64,000 nt of DNA from Pluralibacter gergoviae ATCC 33028 = NBRC 105706 (GCF_001598855.1 NZ_BCZS01000011.1:62001-126000); one strand, 5' to 3'; counted from the first letter of the stretch, positions 1 to 9,597 are shown. The notes: a model not told the origin generated them from the sequence alone. Made by a program: numbers and translations.

Positions 1-45
1 CCTGACCTATTTTCAGCGCCGGACATAACAATAAAGGTAAACACA

Positions 46-1107
46 ATGAAAACACGTAGCCTGTCGCTGCTTGCCGCGGCGCTGTTCACCGCCGCTGCCT
101 GGGCCGAAACGCCGGCCCCCGTCCCGGCGGCGATTGCCGGGCACAGCGGGCCCATCCGCATTGCGGTGATCCGCAATCTCGGCTCCGATGACAACACCAC
201 GCAGTTTATCTCCGGGGCGATCCTCGAGGGTAAGAAGCTGGGCTTTAAGGTCAGCGCCTTTTTAAGTAACGGCGACGATGCGAAGTTTCAGGACTTCGTG
301 AATCAGGCCATCAGCCAGAAATATGACGGGATCATTCTCTCGCAGGGGCGCGATCCCTACTCAACCGCGCTGGTGCAGAAGGCGGTGGATGCGGGTATTA
401 AGGTCGCCGCGTTTGATACGGCGGTGAAAGGGCAGATTCCGGGCGTGACCGTTTCGCAACAGGACGATGCGTCGCTGACGGATCTCTCTTTCGGCCAGCT
501 GGTGAAAGACTTTAACGGCAAGGCTAACATCATCAAGCTCTGGGTTGCCGGCTTTCCGCCGATGGAGCGCCGGGAGGCGGCCTATCGCGCGCTGCTGAAG
601 CAAAATCCCGGCATTCACGAGCTGGAGTCTATCGGCGCGGTCTCGTCTGATGTGCAGGGCGATACGGCAAACAAAGTCGGCGCGGTGCTGGCGAAGTATC
701 CGAAAGGTAAAATTGATGCCATCTGGGGAGCGTGGGATGCCTTTAGTCAGGGAGCTTATAAGGCGCTCAAGGAGAATGGCCGTATCGAAATTAAGCTCTA
801 CAGCATTGATATTTCGAACCAGGATCTGCAGCTGATGCGCGAGGCGGGCAGCCCGTGGAAGGTGAGCGTGGCGGTCGATCCGAAACTTATCGGCGCGACC
901 AACGTGCGGCTTATCGCCAATAAAATTGCCGGTGAGCCGACCCCCGCCAGCTACGACTTTAAGGCGGCGGCGATCCCGCAGGCCCTGCTGGCGGCGCAGC
1001 CGGGGGCGGTTAACGTGGCGACGCTTGCGAAGATCGTGCCGGGATGGGGGCAAACCCAGGACTTTATTGCGCCCTGGTTTGCCACCCTGGAGGCTAAAAA
1101 CAAGTAA
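46..1107 (+). CDS. Periplasmic sugar-binding protein of an ABC transporter
   Basis: This 353-residue protein opens with a signal peptide that probably ends at the AWA-ET junction near residue 20. The rest resembles the RbsB-like family of periplasmic sugar-binding proteins (Peripla_BP_4 fold), with an IAVIRNL first strand and later LYSIDIS and VAVDPKLIGATN segments. It should deliver a sugar or sugar-like ligand to an inner-membrane ABC permease. The ATPase and permease genes are not in the window and presumably lie to the left. A ribosome-binding site (AAAGGT) precedes the ATG. The gene converges on mtnK with only 13 bases between stops, so a methylthioribose-like ligand is possible, but this is inference from position. 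The family call is firm; the ligand is unknown. Confidence 0.8.
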   Translation: MKTRSLSLLAAALFTAAAWAETPAPVPAAIAGHSGPIRIAVIRNLGSDDNTTQFISGAILEGKKLGFKVSAFLSNGDDAKFQDFVNQAISQKYDGIILSQGRDPYSTALVQKAVDAGIKVAAFDTAVKGQIPGVTVSQQDDASLTDLSFGQLVKDFNGKANIIKLWVAGFPPMERREAAYRALLKQNPGIHELESIGAVSSDVQGDTANKVGAVLAKYPKGKIDAIWGAWDAFSQGAYKALKENGRIEIKLYSIDISNQDLQLMREAGSPWKVSVAVDPKLIGATNVRLIANKIAGEPTPASYDFKAAAIPQALLAAQPGAVNVATLAKIVPGWGQTQDFIAPWFATLEAKNK

Positions 1108-1113
1108 GCGGCG

Positions 1114-1144
1114 GCCCGCGTCAGCCGTACTGCCTGACGCGGGC
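1114..1144. repeat. Inverted repeat at the converging ends of the binding-protein gene and mtnK
   Basis: GCCCGCGTCAG at 1114-1124 pairs with CTGACGCGGGC at 1134-1144, giving an 11-bp stem. It overlaps the mtnK stop codon. There is no good T-run on either side, so it is an mRNA 3'-end hairpin or weak bidirectional terminator rather than a clear intrinsic terminator. Confidence 0.45.
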
Positions 1145-2320
1145 GATCAGTTCCTCTACGCTATCAATGCGCGGGGCCAGCACGATCAGCGCCCGGCCAA
1201 GCGCGATGGCGTGGCGCAGGCAGGCGTGGCGCATCTCCGGATCGCTGATGGTGTCGATATCGGCGACGTGCGACAGCCCGACGCTGCGGCGGATAAGCTC
1301 CGTGCCGCAGAAGCCCACCGCGTCCTGCCACACCTTGTGCAAAAATGCTTCTGCGTACCCCGGCACCGCCAGCGCGGCGTCGCGGGTCTTCTCCCTGGCC
1401 AGTCCGAGGAAAATCTCGGCAAACGTGCGCCACAGGATCTGAATATCGTCGAGGCGCTGCTCGCGGGCGGCGGCGGCATCGCGCAGCCCCAGCTGCCCCG
1501 GCGCGCCGCAGTAGTTGAGCAGCAGATTGCCAATGGCGGTGCCGACGTCAAAGCCGATGGGCCCGTAGTAGCCAAACTCGGCGTCGATCGCCTTCAGGCT
1601 GCCTTCGGCCACAAACAGCGAGCCGCTGTGAATATCGCCGTGCAGCAGGGCCTCGGCGTGGGAGAGGAAGCGGTGCTTGAGTCCGGCAACCGCCCGGCGC
1701 AGCAGTTCGTCGTGGCGCAGGGTGGCGGCATCAGCCTCCAGCTCCGGCGGGTAATTATTGCGCGCGTGCTGCTGGTAGGGATCGTTAAAGAACAGATCTT
1801 CGGTTATCTCGCACATTTCCGGATTAATAAACCGCGCCACCTGGGCTTTCTTTTCATGAGGGTGCAGGAAGAAGTCGCTGGTGTGGAACAGGGTATTTGC
1901 CAGATAGCTGCCCAGCTGGCTGGCCGCCTGCGGGTAGTGTTTCCCCTCAATCAGCTCTCCGCGCCAGATGCGGTGATCGGAGAGATCTTCCATCACCATC
2001 GCCGCCAGGGCCGGATCGAAGTGCAGAATTTTCACCGTATGCGCCGGGCTGTGGCGATAGTGCTCGGTCAGGGTCTGTGCCTCAAGCCGCGCGCGGTCCA
2101 GCGTCAGCGGCCAGGACTCGCCGACGCAGCGCACGTAGGGCAGGGCCTGCTTGACGATGACCCGGCTGACGCCCGCCGAATCGAAAATCTTAAATACCAG
2201 GTTCAGGTTGCCGTCACCGACTTCCTGCGCACTGACCAGCGCGGAGGGATCCGCAAGTTTAGCGAACTGCTGCGCGTAGGCCACGGCATCCGCGGCGGTG
2301 AAGGTGTGGTAGTGCGACAT
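1121..2320 (-). CDS. mtnK: S-methyl-5-thioribose kinase MtnK
   Basis: The 399-residue protein phosphorylates 5-methylthioribose to 5-methylthioribose 1-phosphate, the entry step of bacterial methionine salvage when methylthioribose is the intermediate. It has the aminoglycoside-phosphotransferase/choline-kinase fold. The catalytic loop HGDIHS is at residues 227-232, followed by a metal-binding IDAEFGYYG segment. Length is the usual one for MtnK. The gene is divergent from mtnA, the next enzyme, and the shared 103-base gap carries a MetJ-type operator, so methionine should repress both. An inverted repeat overlaps the 3' end but has no clear T-run, so termination there is uncertain. Confidence 0.95.
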   Translation of the reverse strand: MSHYHTFTAADAVAYAQQFAKLADPSALVSAQEVGDGNLNLVFKIFDSAGVSRVIVKQALPYVRCVGESWPLTLDRARLEAQTLTEHYRHSPAHTVKILHFDPALAAMVMEDLSDHRIWRGELIEGKHYPQAASQLGSYLANTLFHTSDFFLHPHEKKAQVARFINPEMCEITEDLFFNDPYQQHARNNYPPELEADAATLRHDELLRRAVAGLKHRFLSHAEALLHGDIHSGSLFVAEGSLKAIDAEFGYYGPIGFDVGTAIGNLLLNYCGAPGQLGLRDAAAAREQRLDDIQILWRTFAEIFLGLAREKTRDAALAVPGYAEAFLHKVWQDAVGFCGTELIRRSVGLSHVADIDTISDPEMRHACLRHAIALGRALIVLAPRIDSVEELIARVRQYG

Positions 2321-2347
2321 GCCTCGTTCCTCAACGTATTGAAATAA

Positions 2348-2379
2348 AGCCGTTCAGACGTCTATACATCCGGACTTCA
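2348..2379. promoter_or_regulatory. MetJ operator (met boxes) between mtnK and mtnA
   Basis: A perfect met box, AGACGTCT, sits at 2356-2363. It is flanked in 8-base register by weaker matches AGCCGTTC, ATACATCC and GGACTTCA. MetJ with S-adenosylmethionine binds tandem 8-bp met boxes with this consensus. The site lies in the divergent promoter gap, so it can control both mtnK and mtnA. A second perfect box occurs upstream of mtnB/mtnE. Confidence 0.75.
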
Positions 2380-2423
2380 TCCTGACACAATGCCCTACAA
2401 CAACGCAACACGGATTTAACGAC

Positions 2424-3446
<1,023 letters not shown>

Positions 3447-3519
3447 CTCGCGGACGCTGAGCGTCAGAATTCGGACAAAATTGCTTGTAATGTAGTCAGT
3501 GACGGTGGCGGGAATTACA

Positions 3520-3597
3520 CTTGAGGGCGATTAATTATGGCTCTCAAGCCCGATGGATTTGAAGGGCTGATGCCATTGCAACACTGCAGGATGCAGT
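3520..3597. promoter_or_regulatory. Paired inverted repeats in front of the two-gene insert
   Basis: Two short dyads precede the small gene at 3616. CTTGAG (3520-3525) faces CTCAAG (3543-3548) across 17 bases. ACTGCA-GGA-TGCAGT (3583-3597) is a perfect interrupted palindrome that ends a few bases before the CGGAGG ribosome-binding site. Placement and symmetry suit an autoregulatory operator or a leader hairpin. There is no proof of binding. Confidence 0.4.
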
Positions 3598-3615
3598 CCT
3601 GACGGAGGCAAGGGA

Positions 3616-4056
3616 ATGAAAACCAGACGCAATAATAGTTTTAACCTCAAACGCAGACTTATCCACCTTGATAGTGATGAAAAACGACAGCTACCAGAGC
3701 TTATTGAAAAAGTGCGCTACGGAGGCAACCCTGAACATAAGAAAAACCCCGGTGATTTTGGGCTGACGCCGCCGATGGCGCCTCGTCCTGGTAAAGCGCT
3801 CTGTGATGTTGCAGGCATTTTCAGGCGCCGGGATGCGCTGGCGCTGCTCAAAGAAGGTATACGTTCAGATTGCGTCAGCGATAGATTCGAAAAAGGCTGG
3901 CCTAAAAATGTCTGGGCGGTAACAGGCTGCAATCTGGTGCTCGAATCACAGTTGGAGAATCCGCAGACGGGCAGTTATCATGGCTATCCATTGCCCGGTA
4001 ATGATCCTATGGCGGCAGAGGTTCTCGCTCGCTGGAAGAGAAGAAAAAATGACTGA
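3616..4056 (+). CDS. Unrecognised small protein, first gene of a two-gene insert
   Basis: This 146-residue protein has no signal peptide or membrane segment and a basic N-terminus. Two blocks look conserved: YGGNPEHKKNPGDFGL at 35-50, followed by PRPGKALCD with Cys63, and a C-terminal YHGYPLPGNDP block ending in a VLARW helix (121-140). I have an impression of this pattern from uncharacterised bacterial proteins but cannot name a family or function. A strong ribosome-binding site (CGGAGG) precedes the ATG. The next gene starts at 4049, overlapping this one by eight bases, so the two are translationally coupled and probably work together. The 5' part is visibly richer in A+T than mtnA, which suggests acquisition by transfer. 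A toxin-antitoxin or defence pair is a guess from this architecture. Confidence 0.75.
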   Translation: MKTRRNNSFNLKRRLIHLDSDEKRQLPELIEKVRYGGNPEHKKNPGDFGLTPPMAPRPGKALCDVAGIFRRRDALALLKEGIRSDCVSDRFEKGWPKNVWAVTGCNLVLESQLENPQTGSYHGYPLPGNDPMAAEVLARWKRRKND

Positions 4057-5374
4057 TTTACAACTCTCTATCGACTGGCTCACGACGGATGAAAAAGACG
4101 CTCTTTTACGCGATACCTCGGGATACCTCACTGTCAATGTTGCGGGCACCAATCTGACCACGCATTTTGATATCTGGTCGAAGAAGGTGTGCGAGTCGGT
4201 TCTTGTCTCCGCTTATCCGCTGGCGGCCTGGCTGGTCAATTCGTGGTGGCGGCTTCATTACGAGCCGCTGAGCAAACCGGGGATCAAACCCTCTCATGAC
4301 TGGCGGATGGCCCATGAGCTGGGGGCCGCAAATCACGGATACGTGTGGCCTGCGCTGCTGTTCTCACCGGATGGCGAAGCGATGAACATCTGGGCTGAAG
4401 CCCTCGTCCAGGAAAATCAGTCCGTCAGCTATCTGGCAGCTTTACGCGGCGCCAAATCCGTGGCGCTTGCCGACTTCTCTCGCGAGCTGGATACATTTAT
4501 CTCCGCAGTCATCGAGCGGCAGACAGCGATGGGACACCGTTCGACCGACCTTTCCGCGCTCTGGACGCTGCTGCAGGACGAGCGCGCGGATGCGGAAACG
4601 GCAAACATGAGGAAGCTGGAGGCACGCCTGGGTTACGATGCCGAATCCTGCCCTGACGACCTGCTTCAGCGCATCATGCATTTCGGGCAGGTAACCGGAA
4701 ATGCGGCGATGGATGAGCTGGCGCCCGTATTAGGCCGTAAAGATGAAGCGCATGTATTAACTGCTATCGATAACTTAATTGACCTCAAAGGCATTGAAGG
4801 AAAACCGGAAATAGAGCCTTTCGGCATCGGGCCTTGCTGCCCGCAACTGGCGCCCTGGCATCAGGGAGTGAAGGCGGCGAAAGCACTGCGCAGGCAAATG
4901 GGGAATATTGAAAAGCCCGTTGCGGACGGTGACCTCTATACGTTATTAGGCTTAACGTCAGGCGCGGTAAACGGCTACGACGTCAACCGCCGTTGCGCTG
5001 TCTCCGTTGCCAGACCCGCCGGCAATGGCGCATTCGAGTATCTCCCCCGCAAGCGTCACCCCGACGCAAGGCGCTTTGAGTTTGCGCGCTTTCTCGGCGG
5101 CTACTGTATGGGCAGCAGTGAATCGCCCGGCTGGCTGGTGTCATCTGAGTTAACCACCGCACGGCAAAAGCGCCAGCGCGCCTTTGCCGCCGAATTTCTG
5201 TGCCCGGTCGAAAGCCTGACCGGCTTTTTGGCCGGGGACCTTTCAGAGAATGCTATTGAAGATGCGTCAGACTATTTTGGCGTCAGCGAACAGACGGTGA
5301 CGTCTGTTCTGCAAAATAACGGCTATCTGGAAAATCCGCGCGAATGCGATCTGCCGTACCGGTTAGTTTGCTGA
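4049..5374 (+). CDS. Large partner protein with degenerate ImmA/IrrE-like C-terminal domain
   Basis: The start is taken as ATG 4049, which overlaps the upstream stop and follows an A+G-rich stretch; an in-frame ATG at 3980 inside the upstream gene is less likely. The product has 441 residues. Its C-terminus resembles the ImmA/IrrE metallopeptidase family: a QRAFAAEFLCP block (FAAEFLCP at 379-386) is followed by a short helical region with VSEQTVTSVLQNNGYL. In that family an HExxH zinc motif precedes this block by about 35-40 residues. Here the equivalent stretch reads RFEFARFLGGYC (342-353), so the zinc ligands are missing and peptidase activity is unlikely. The N-terminal 300 residues carry a HELGAANHGYVWP block but no domain I can name. 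Function unknown. Confidence 0.75.
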   Translation: MTDLQLSIDWLTTDEKDALLRDTSGYLTVNVAGTNLTTHFDIWSKKVCESVLVSAYPLAAWLVNSWWRLHYEPLSKPGIKPSHDWRMAHELGAANHGYVWPALLFSPDGEAMNIWAEALVQENQSVSYLAALRGAKSVALADFSRELDTFISAVIERQTAMGHRSTDLSALWTLLQDERADAETANMRKLEARLGYDAESCPDDLLQRIMHFGQVTGNAAMDELAPVLGRKDEAHVLTAIDNLIDLKGIEGKPEIEPFGIGPCCPQLAPWHQGVKAAKALRRQMGNIEKPVADGDLYTLLGLTSGAVNGYDVNRRCAVSVARPAGNGAFEYLPRKRHPDARRFEFARFLGGYCMGSSESPGWLVSSELTTARQKRQRAFAAEFLCPVESLTGFLAGDLSENAIEDASDYFGVSEQTVTSVLQNNGYLENPRECDLPYRLVC

Positions 5375-5459
5375 GTCGTCGGGGCCGAATACTCTCCTCC
5401 GTCTCGGCAACGCTTGCGGGCGTGAATTGCCGCAGGCGCTGTCTTAAATCCCGATAGCT

Positions 5460-6002
5460 TCACGCCAGCCGCGGAAACCCTGCCGCAATCTCACTGCCGG
5501 TAAACTTCGCCACCCAGCCTTCGGGATTATCGAAGATGCGGATCGCGGTAAAGTTCGGCTCCGAGCCCATATCGAACCAGTGCGGCGTGCCGGCGGGGAC
5601 CGAGATCAGATCGTTTTTCTCGCACAGTACCTGGTAGACCTCATCGCCGATGTGCAGGCAGAACAGCCCCGCGCCTTCGACGAAGAAGCGCACTTCGTCC
5701 TCGCCGTGGGTGTGTTCGTTGAGAAACTTTTCCCGCAGAGCATCTTTCTGCGGGTTGTCGGCGCGCAGGCTGATGACGTCCCAGCTCTGGTAGCCGTTTT
5801 CCGCCACCAGCCGGTCGATGGCGTGCTGGTAGGCGGCGATGACGGTTTCGGCGGTGGGGGCGTCGCCGAGGTCGCGATCCGCCTGCCAGCGATCGAAGCG
5901 TACGCCTTTCGCGTTCAGGCGCTGCTGGATCTCGGCACCGAGGGTGCTGTGCCAGACGGGCGTATCGGGGCGGGAATCTGCATAGATAGTCAGGGCGCTC
6001 AT
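5460..6002 (-). CDS. mtnD: Acireductone dioxygenase MtnD
   Basis: The 180-residue cupin enzyme oxidises acireductone in methionine salvage. With Fe(II) it yields 4-methylthio-2-oxobutanoate plus formate. With Ni(II) the family gives the off-pathway products methylthiopropionate, CO and formate. Metal ligands are visible in HTHGEDE (His97, His99, Glu103) and in the later TPHWFD block (His141). The ATG overlaps the mtnC stop as ATGA, so mtnB-mtnC-mtnD form one tightly coupled unit, read right to left. It is the last gene of that unit and faces the two-gene insert. Confidence 0.95.
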   Translation of the reverse strand: MSALTIYADSRPDTPVWHSTLGAEIQQRLNAKGVRFDRWQADRDLGDAPTAETVIAAYQHAIDRLVAENGYQSWDVISLRADNPQKDALREKFLNEHTHGEDEVRFFVEGAGLFCLHIGDEVYQVLCEKNDLISVPAGTPHWFDMGSEPNFTAIRIFDNPEGWVAKFTGSEIAAGFPRLA

Positions 6003-6685
6003 GGCATCTGCTCCGGTTGAATATGGTCAAAGCCGGACACCTGCGGGTGGCGGCTGGCGGGATCGGCGTCGCCGCGGATCAGCTGCAGGGTCTGAAAGCC
6101 GGCCTCGCGGGCGGCGTCCAGCTCCTGGTGAATATCGGAAAGAAACAGGATCTGCTGCGCGGGCAGGGCTATCTGCCGGGCGATCTCGCGGTAGGAGGAC
6201 ACTTCGCGCTTGGCGCCGACGCGGGTATCAAAGTAGCCGCTAAATAGCGGCGTGATGTCGCCCTCGTCGCTGTAGCCGAACAGCAGCTGCTGCGCCTCGA
6301 CGGAGCCGGAGGAGTAGACGTACAGCGCAATGCCCTGCTGTTGCCACGCCGTCAGGGCAGGGAGAACGTCGGGATAAAGATGACCGGTGAAGTCACCGCC
6401 TAGGTAGCCGTCGCGCCAGATAAGGCCCTGCAGCGCCTTCAGCGCCGTCGATTTGCGGTCTTCGTCGATAAAGCCGAGCAGGACGTCGATAAGTTTCCCG
6501 ACGCTGGCCTGCGGTTCGCCGATTTCCTGACGCAGCGCGGTCAGAATATCGCTGACCGGGACGCTGGCCTGATGTTGCGTAACGTAGGCCGCCAGGCGCC
6601 GGCGGGCGAAAGGGAACAGGACGTTGTGCACGAAGCGAATATCGCTGGTGGTGCCTTCAATATCGGTAACGATAGCGCGGATCAT
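5999..6685 (-). CDS. mtnC: Enolase-phosphatase E1 MtnC
   Basis: MtnC is a bifunctional HAD-superfamily enzyme. It enolises 2,3-diketo-5-methylthiopentyl-1-phosphate and then dephosphorylates it to the acireductone used by MtnD. The 228-residue product starts at ATG 6685, which overlaps the mtnB stop (ATGA); the reading frame is open further upstream but that extension lies inside mtnB. The HAD nucleophile motif DIEGTTSDI is at the N-terminus, a YSSGS motif sits mid-protein, and a [11 protein letters not shown] acidic motif lies near the C-terminus. Length fits the family. Confidence 0.95.
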   Translation of the reverse strand: MIRAIVTDIEGTTSDIRFVHNVLFPFARRRLAAYVTQHQASVPVSDILTALRQEIGEPQASVGKLIDVLLGFIDEDRKSTALKALQGLIWRDGYLGGDFTGHLYPDVLPALTAWQQQGIALYVYSSGSVEAQQLLFGYSDEGDITPLFSGYFDTRVGAKREVSSYREIARQIALPAQQILFLSDIHQELDAAREAGFQTLQLIRGDADPASRHPQVSGFDHIQPEQMP

Positions 6686-7296
6686 ACTCCCTCCAGCTGG
6701 CGCAGGCGCAGCTCGCATTCAAAGAGAAACTCCAGCCCTTCCAGGTGGCGGCGGGCCTCGGCGACGTCGCGCCCCCAGCAGGTAAGACCGTGGCCGCGCA
6801 GCAGAAAGCCGTACTCCAGCGGAGCTTCTGCGGCCCTGCGTTCGATGCGGCGGGCGAGGGCGTCGATATCCTGGTCGTTGTCAAACAGCGGAACGGTAAC
6901 GCTTTCCAGGTGGCTGGTCTGCCCGCGCAGCGACTTCTGCATTTCGTAGCCGCGCAGCCGCAGCGCGGGCGATTTCTCAATGCGCGACAGCACGGTGGCG
7001 TTGACCGTGTGTACGTGCAGGACCGCACCCGCCTGCGGGTAGAGGCGGTAAATCAGCGTGTGCAGACCGGTTTCAGCGGAGGGAAGGCGGCCGGACGGCG
7101 CGGCGTTGCTGGCGATATCTACCTGCAGGAAGTCGGCGGCGGTGAGGCTGCCTTTATCCTTGCCGGATTCGCTCAGCCAGCACCAGCGCGCGTCTTCGCG
7201 CACCGACATATTGCCGCCGGTGGCGGGCGCCCAGCCCCTGGCGCCAATCCAGCGGCAGGCGTCGACCAGGGCGTGAAGCTGCGGGAGATCGCTCAT
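6682..7296 (-). CDS. mtnB: Methylthioribulose-1-phosphate dehydratase MtnB
   Basis: This class II aldolase-fold, zinc-dependent enzyme dehydrates 5-methylthioribulose 1-phosphate to the diketone used by MtnC. The start is ATG 7296, giving MSDLPQL and the usual 204 residues; an in-frame ATG seven codons upstream is weaker. Zinc-binding histidines are seen in HVHTVNATV and in the later RGHGLTCWG block. It is the first gene of mtnBCD. The gap to the divergent mtnE (7297-7402) contains two adjoining met boxes, so methionine-dependent repression is likely. Confidence 0.95.
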   Translation of the reverse strand: MSDLPQLHALVDACRWIGARGWAPATGGNMSVREDARWCWLSESGKDKGSLTAADFLQVDIASNAAPSGRLPSAETGLHTLIYRLYPQAGAVLHVHTVNATVLSRIEKSPALRLRGYEMQKSLRGQTSHLESVTVPLFDNDQDIDALARRIERRAAEAPLEYGFLLRGHGLTCWGRDVAEARRHLEGLEFLFECELRLRQLEGV

Positions 7297-7319
7297 CGTG
7301 TCCTCTTGTTGTTGCATTT

Positions 7320-7335
7320 AGACGTCTAAGCGTCT
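7320..7335. promoter_or_regulatory. MetJ operator (two met boxes) between mtnB and mtnE
   Basis: Two 8-base boxes stand directly side by side: AGACGTCT at 7320-7327 (perfect consensus) and AAGCGTCT at 7328-7335 (two mismatches). Two adjacent boxes are the minimal cooperative MetJ site. It lies 24 bases from the mtnB start and 67 bases from the mtnE start, inside the divergent promoter region. Confidence 0.85.
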
Positions 7336-7402
7336 TGATTGCCAAATACTAACATCGTGTTATAGTGGCTTCAACATCACAATGACGGCTGGTTAACAAA
7401 AG

Positions 7403-8563
7403 ATGAGCAATCCCTCCCTGATACCGCAGAGCAAACTGCCCGCGCTGGGCACCACCATTTTTACCCAGATGAGCGCCCTGGCCGCCGAGCACGGGGCCAT
7501 TAACCTGTCGCAGGGCTTTCCCGATTTTGACGGTCCGGACTATCTGCAGGCGCGGCTGGCGCACCACGTGGCCCAGGGCGCGAACCAGTACGCGCCGATG
7601 ACCGGGGTGCCGGCGCTGCGCGAGGCGATTGCCGATAAAACGGCAGAGCTGTACGGCTACAGGCCGGATGCCGCCAGCGATGTGACGGTGACGGCGGGCG
7701 CCACCGAGGCGCTTTACGCGGCCATTACCGCCCTGGTGCGGGAAGGGGATGAGGTTATCTGCTTCGATCCGAGCTATGACAGCTATGCCCCGGCGGTACA
7801 GCTCTCAGGCGGCATACTGCAGCGCATTGCCCTGCAGCCGCCGCAGTTCCGCGTTGACTGGCAGGCATTTGCCGGGCTGCTGAGCGAGCGCACCCGGCTG
7901 GTTATCCTCAATACGCCGCACAATCCGTCGGCCACCGTCTGGCGGCAGGAGGATTTCGCGGCGCTGTGGCAGGCGATCGCCGACCGCGAAATCTACGTTA
8001 TCAGCGACGAGGTCTACGAACACATCTGCTTTGCCGACGGCGGCCACGCCAGCGTGCTGGCCCATCCGCAGCTCCGGCAGCGCGCGGTGGCGGTCTCCTC
8101 GTTTGGTAAGACCTATCACATGACCGGCTGGAAGGTGGGCTACGCGGTGGCGCCCGCGGCCATCAGCGCCGAGCTGCGTAAGATCCATCAGTATCTGACC
8201 TTCGCCGTGAATACGCCCGCCCAGCTGGCGCTGGCGGATATGCTGCGCCACGCTCCGGAGCACTATCGCGACCTGCCGGCGTTTTATCGCGCGCGCCGCG
8301 ATCTGTTTATCAACGCGCTGAGCAGCAGCCGGCTGGAGGTGCTGCCCTGCGAAGGCACCTACTTCCTGCTGGTGGACTACAGCGCCGTGTCCGATCTCGA
8401 CGACGTCAGCTTCTGCCGCTGGCTGACCACCGAGGTGGGCGTGGCGGCGATCCCGCTGTCGGTGTTCTGCGACGGACCCTTCCCGCACCGGCTGGTGCGG
8501 CTGTGCTTCGCCAAGCAGGAGGCAACCCTGCTGGCGGCGGCGGAGCGTCTGTGCAGGCTGTAG
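7403..8563 (+). CDS. mtnE: Methionine aminotransferase (PLP-dependent), MtnE/YbdL type
   Basis: This 386-residue fold-type I aminotransferase should transaminate 4-methylthio-2-oxobutanoate to methionine, closing the salvage cycle. It matches E. coli YbdL in length and in overall sequence as I recall it. Visible features are SQGFPDFDGP near the N-terminus, NTPHNPSA for substrate-carboxylate binding, ISDEVYEH, and the PLP lysine in SSFGKTYHMTG (Lys236). It is divergent from mtnBCD across a MetJ operator, which supports a salvage role rather than a general aminotransferase role. Confidence 0.9.
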   Translation: MSNPSLIPQSKLPALGTTIFTQMSALAAEHGAINLSQGFPDFDGPDYLQARLAHHVAQGANQYAPMTGVPALREAIADKTAELYGYRPDAASDVTVTAGATEALYAAITALVREGDEVICFDPSYDSYAPAVQLSGGILQRIALQPPQFRVDWQAFAGLLSERTRLVILNTPHNPSATVWRQEDFAALWQAIADREIYVISDEVYEHICFADGGHASVLAHPQLRQRAVAVSSFGKTYHMTGWKVGYAVAPAAISAELRKIHQYLTFAVNTPAQLALADMLRHAPEHYRDLPAFYRARRDLFINALSSSRLEVLPCEGTYFLLVDYSAVSDLDDVSFCRWLTTEVGVAAIPLSVFCDGPFPHRLVRLCFAKQEATLLAAAERLCRL

Positions 8564-8567
8564 TCGG

Positions 8568-9314
8568 CTATTTGTCGCCCATCATCGCCTGCAGGTTCTC
8601 CGCATCCGGCAGGCCGGCGACCTGCTGCAGCATCTGCTGGTCGTTGAGATAATAGATGGCGGGCGTGGCGCTGGCGCCGAGGGTGTCCATCAGCTTTTCG
8701 TTGTCGTTGAGCTCCTTCATCTGCGCCGGCGCCGCAGACGCAGGGGCCGTAAGCTTGAGTTTACCGCCCGACTGCTCATAGTCGTGCCAGGTTTTGGCGG
8801 GGTCGCTGCTGGCGAGAATGGCAGCGGCGGTGGCCGGGCTCTCGGGCCTGATAACGCCCACCAGCAGCGTGCGCAGCTGTACCTTACCGGACTCAACCCA
8901 CGGCCGGGCCATCTGCCAGAACTGGCGACAGTAGGGGCAGAAGGGATCGGAAAAGACGTAGATTATCCTCGGCGCCTCTTTTTTACCGTCCAGAAGCCAG
9001 GTCGATTTTTCCATCTGCTGCCACAGCGCCCGGCCCTGGGGACCGTACAGTTCCTGCTGGATCATCTGTTCGCTGAGGTTAGTGCCCTTCGCATCATACA
9101 TATAGCCGGAGATCGCCTGCTTGCCGTCCGGCGTCAGGTAGATGGTGACGCCCATATCCTGATATTTGCCCAGATAGCCTTTCATTCCGCCCGGCGCGTC
9201 GAATGATTTGATAATGGTGATACCCTGTTTCTCAATCGCTTTTACCGGGGCCGGAAGATCGTCGGCCAGCGCGATGGCCGGCAGCAAACAGCATGCAAGG
9301 GCAAAACGGGACAT
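8568..9314 (-). CDS. dsbG: Thiol:disulfide interchange protein DsbG
   Basis: DsbG is a periplasmic dimeric disulfide isomerase/reductase that protects single cysteines from over-oxidation and is kept reduced by DsbD. The 248-residue precursor has a signal peptide ending at about ALADD (residue 18), an N-terminal dimerisation domain and a thioredoxin domain with the CPYC active site (Cys126, Cys129). A cis-proline segment (TPAIYYLN) follows. It is divergent from ahpC, as in E. coli, and a candidate OxyR site lies about 40-75 bases upstream of its start. Confidence 0.95.
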   Translation of the reverse strand: MSRFALACCLLPAIALADDLPAPVKAIEKQGITIIKSFDAPGGMKGYLGKYQDMGVTIYLTPDGKQAISGYMYDAKGTNLSEQMIQQELYGPQGRALWQQMEKSTWLLDGKKEAPRIIYVFSDPFCPYCRQFWQMARPWVESGKVQLRTLLVGVIRPESPATAAAILASSDPAKTWHDYEQSGGKLKLTAPASAAPAQMKELNDNEKLMDTLGASATPAIYYLNDQQMLQQVAGLPDAENLQAMMGDK

Positions 9315-9351
9315 GGTAATTCCTTGTAAATTTTATGGATATTGTTATATG

Positions 9352-9388
9352 AATGGCAGAACCTATCACAACCATAGATAAGACCCAC
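9352..9388 (-). promoter_or_regulatory. Candidate OxyR site upstream of dsbG
   Basis: CTAT (9363-9366), seven bases, then ATAG (9374-9377) exactly reproduces the central half-elements and spacing of the OxyR consensus. The outer elements are weak. It lies about 50 bases upstream of the dsbG ATG, where an activator would contact polymerase. OxyR control of dsbG is known in E. coli. Confidence 0.45.
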
Positions 9389-9520
9389 GGCGAGTGCAAT
9401 TGCCCTTATAGAGGTCGGATGTTCTAATCCCCTCTGCTGTCATGGCCTTTTACGGTCATACAGCGCGCAACGCACAGCCAGACTGACTGGCGCCGGCTCC
9501 CGGATGGGCTTCGGACAAAC

Positions 9521-9547
9521 GGGTCGCCGCAGCCGGCGGCCTTTTTT
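9521..9547 (+). terminator. Hairpin with T-run in the dsbG-ahpC gap
   Basis: A GC-rich stem, CGCCG-CAGC-CGGCG, is followed by GCC and six T residues on the plus strand. It looks like an intrinsic terminator, but no plus-strand gene is visible upstream of it in the 380-base gap. It may end a short untranslated transcript. Confidence 0.5.
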
Positions 9548-9597
9548 ACGTCAGGCAGTTTGTCAATCAGGTTCACAGAGTCGCTGCGGTCGGGTTG

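Noticed and set aside
926-2347. 473-codon plus-strand frame over mtnK
   Set aside because: mtnK on the other strand has its kinase motifs and operator; this frame lacks any motif or ribosome-binding site.
3980-4048. Upstream ATG 3980 as start of the ImmA/IrrE-like gene
   Set aside because: It would overlap the preceding gene by 77 bases. ATG 4049 overlaps it by eight, the normal coupled arrangement.
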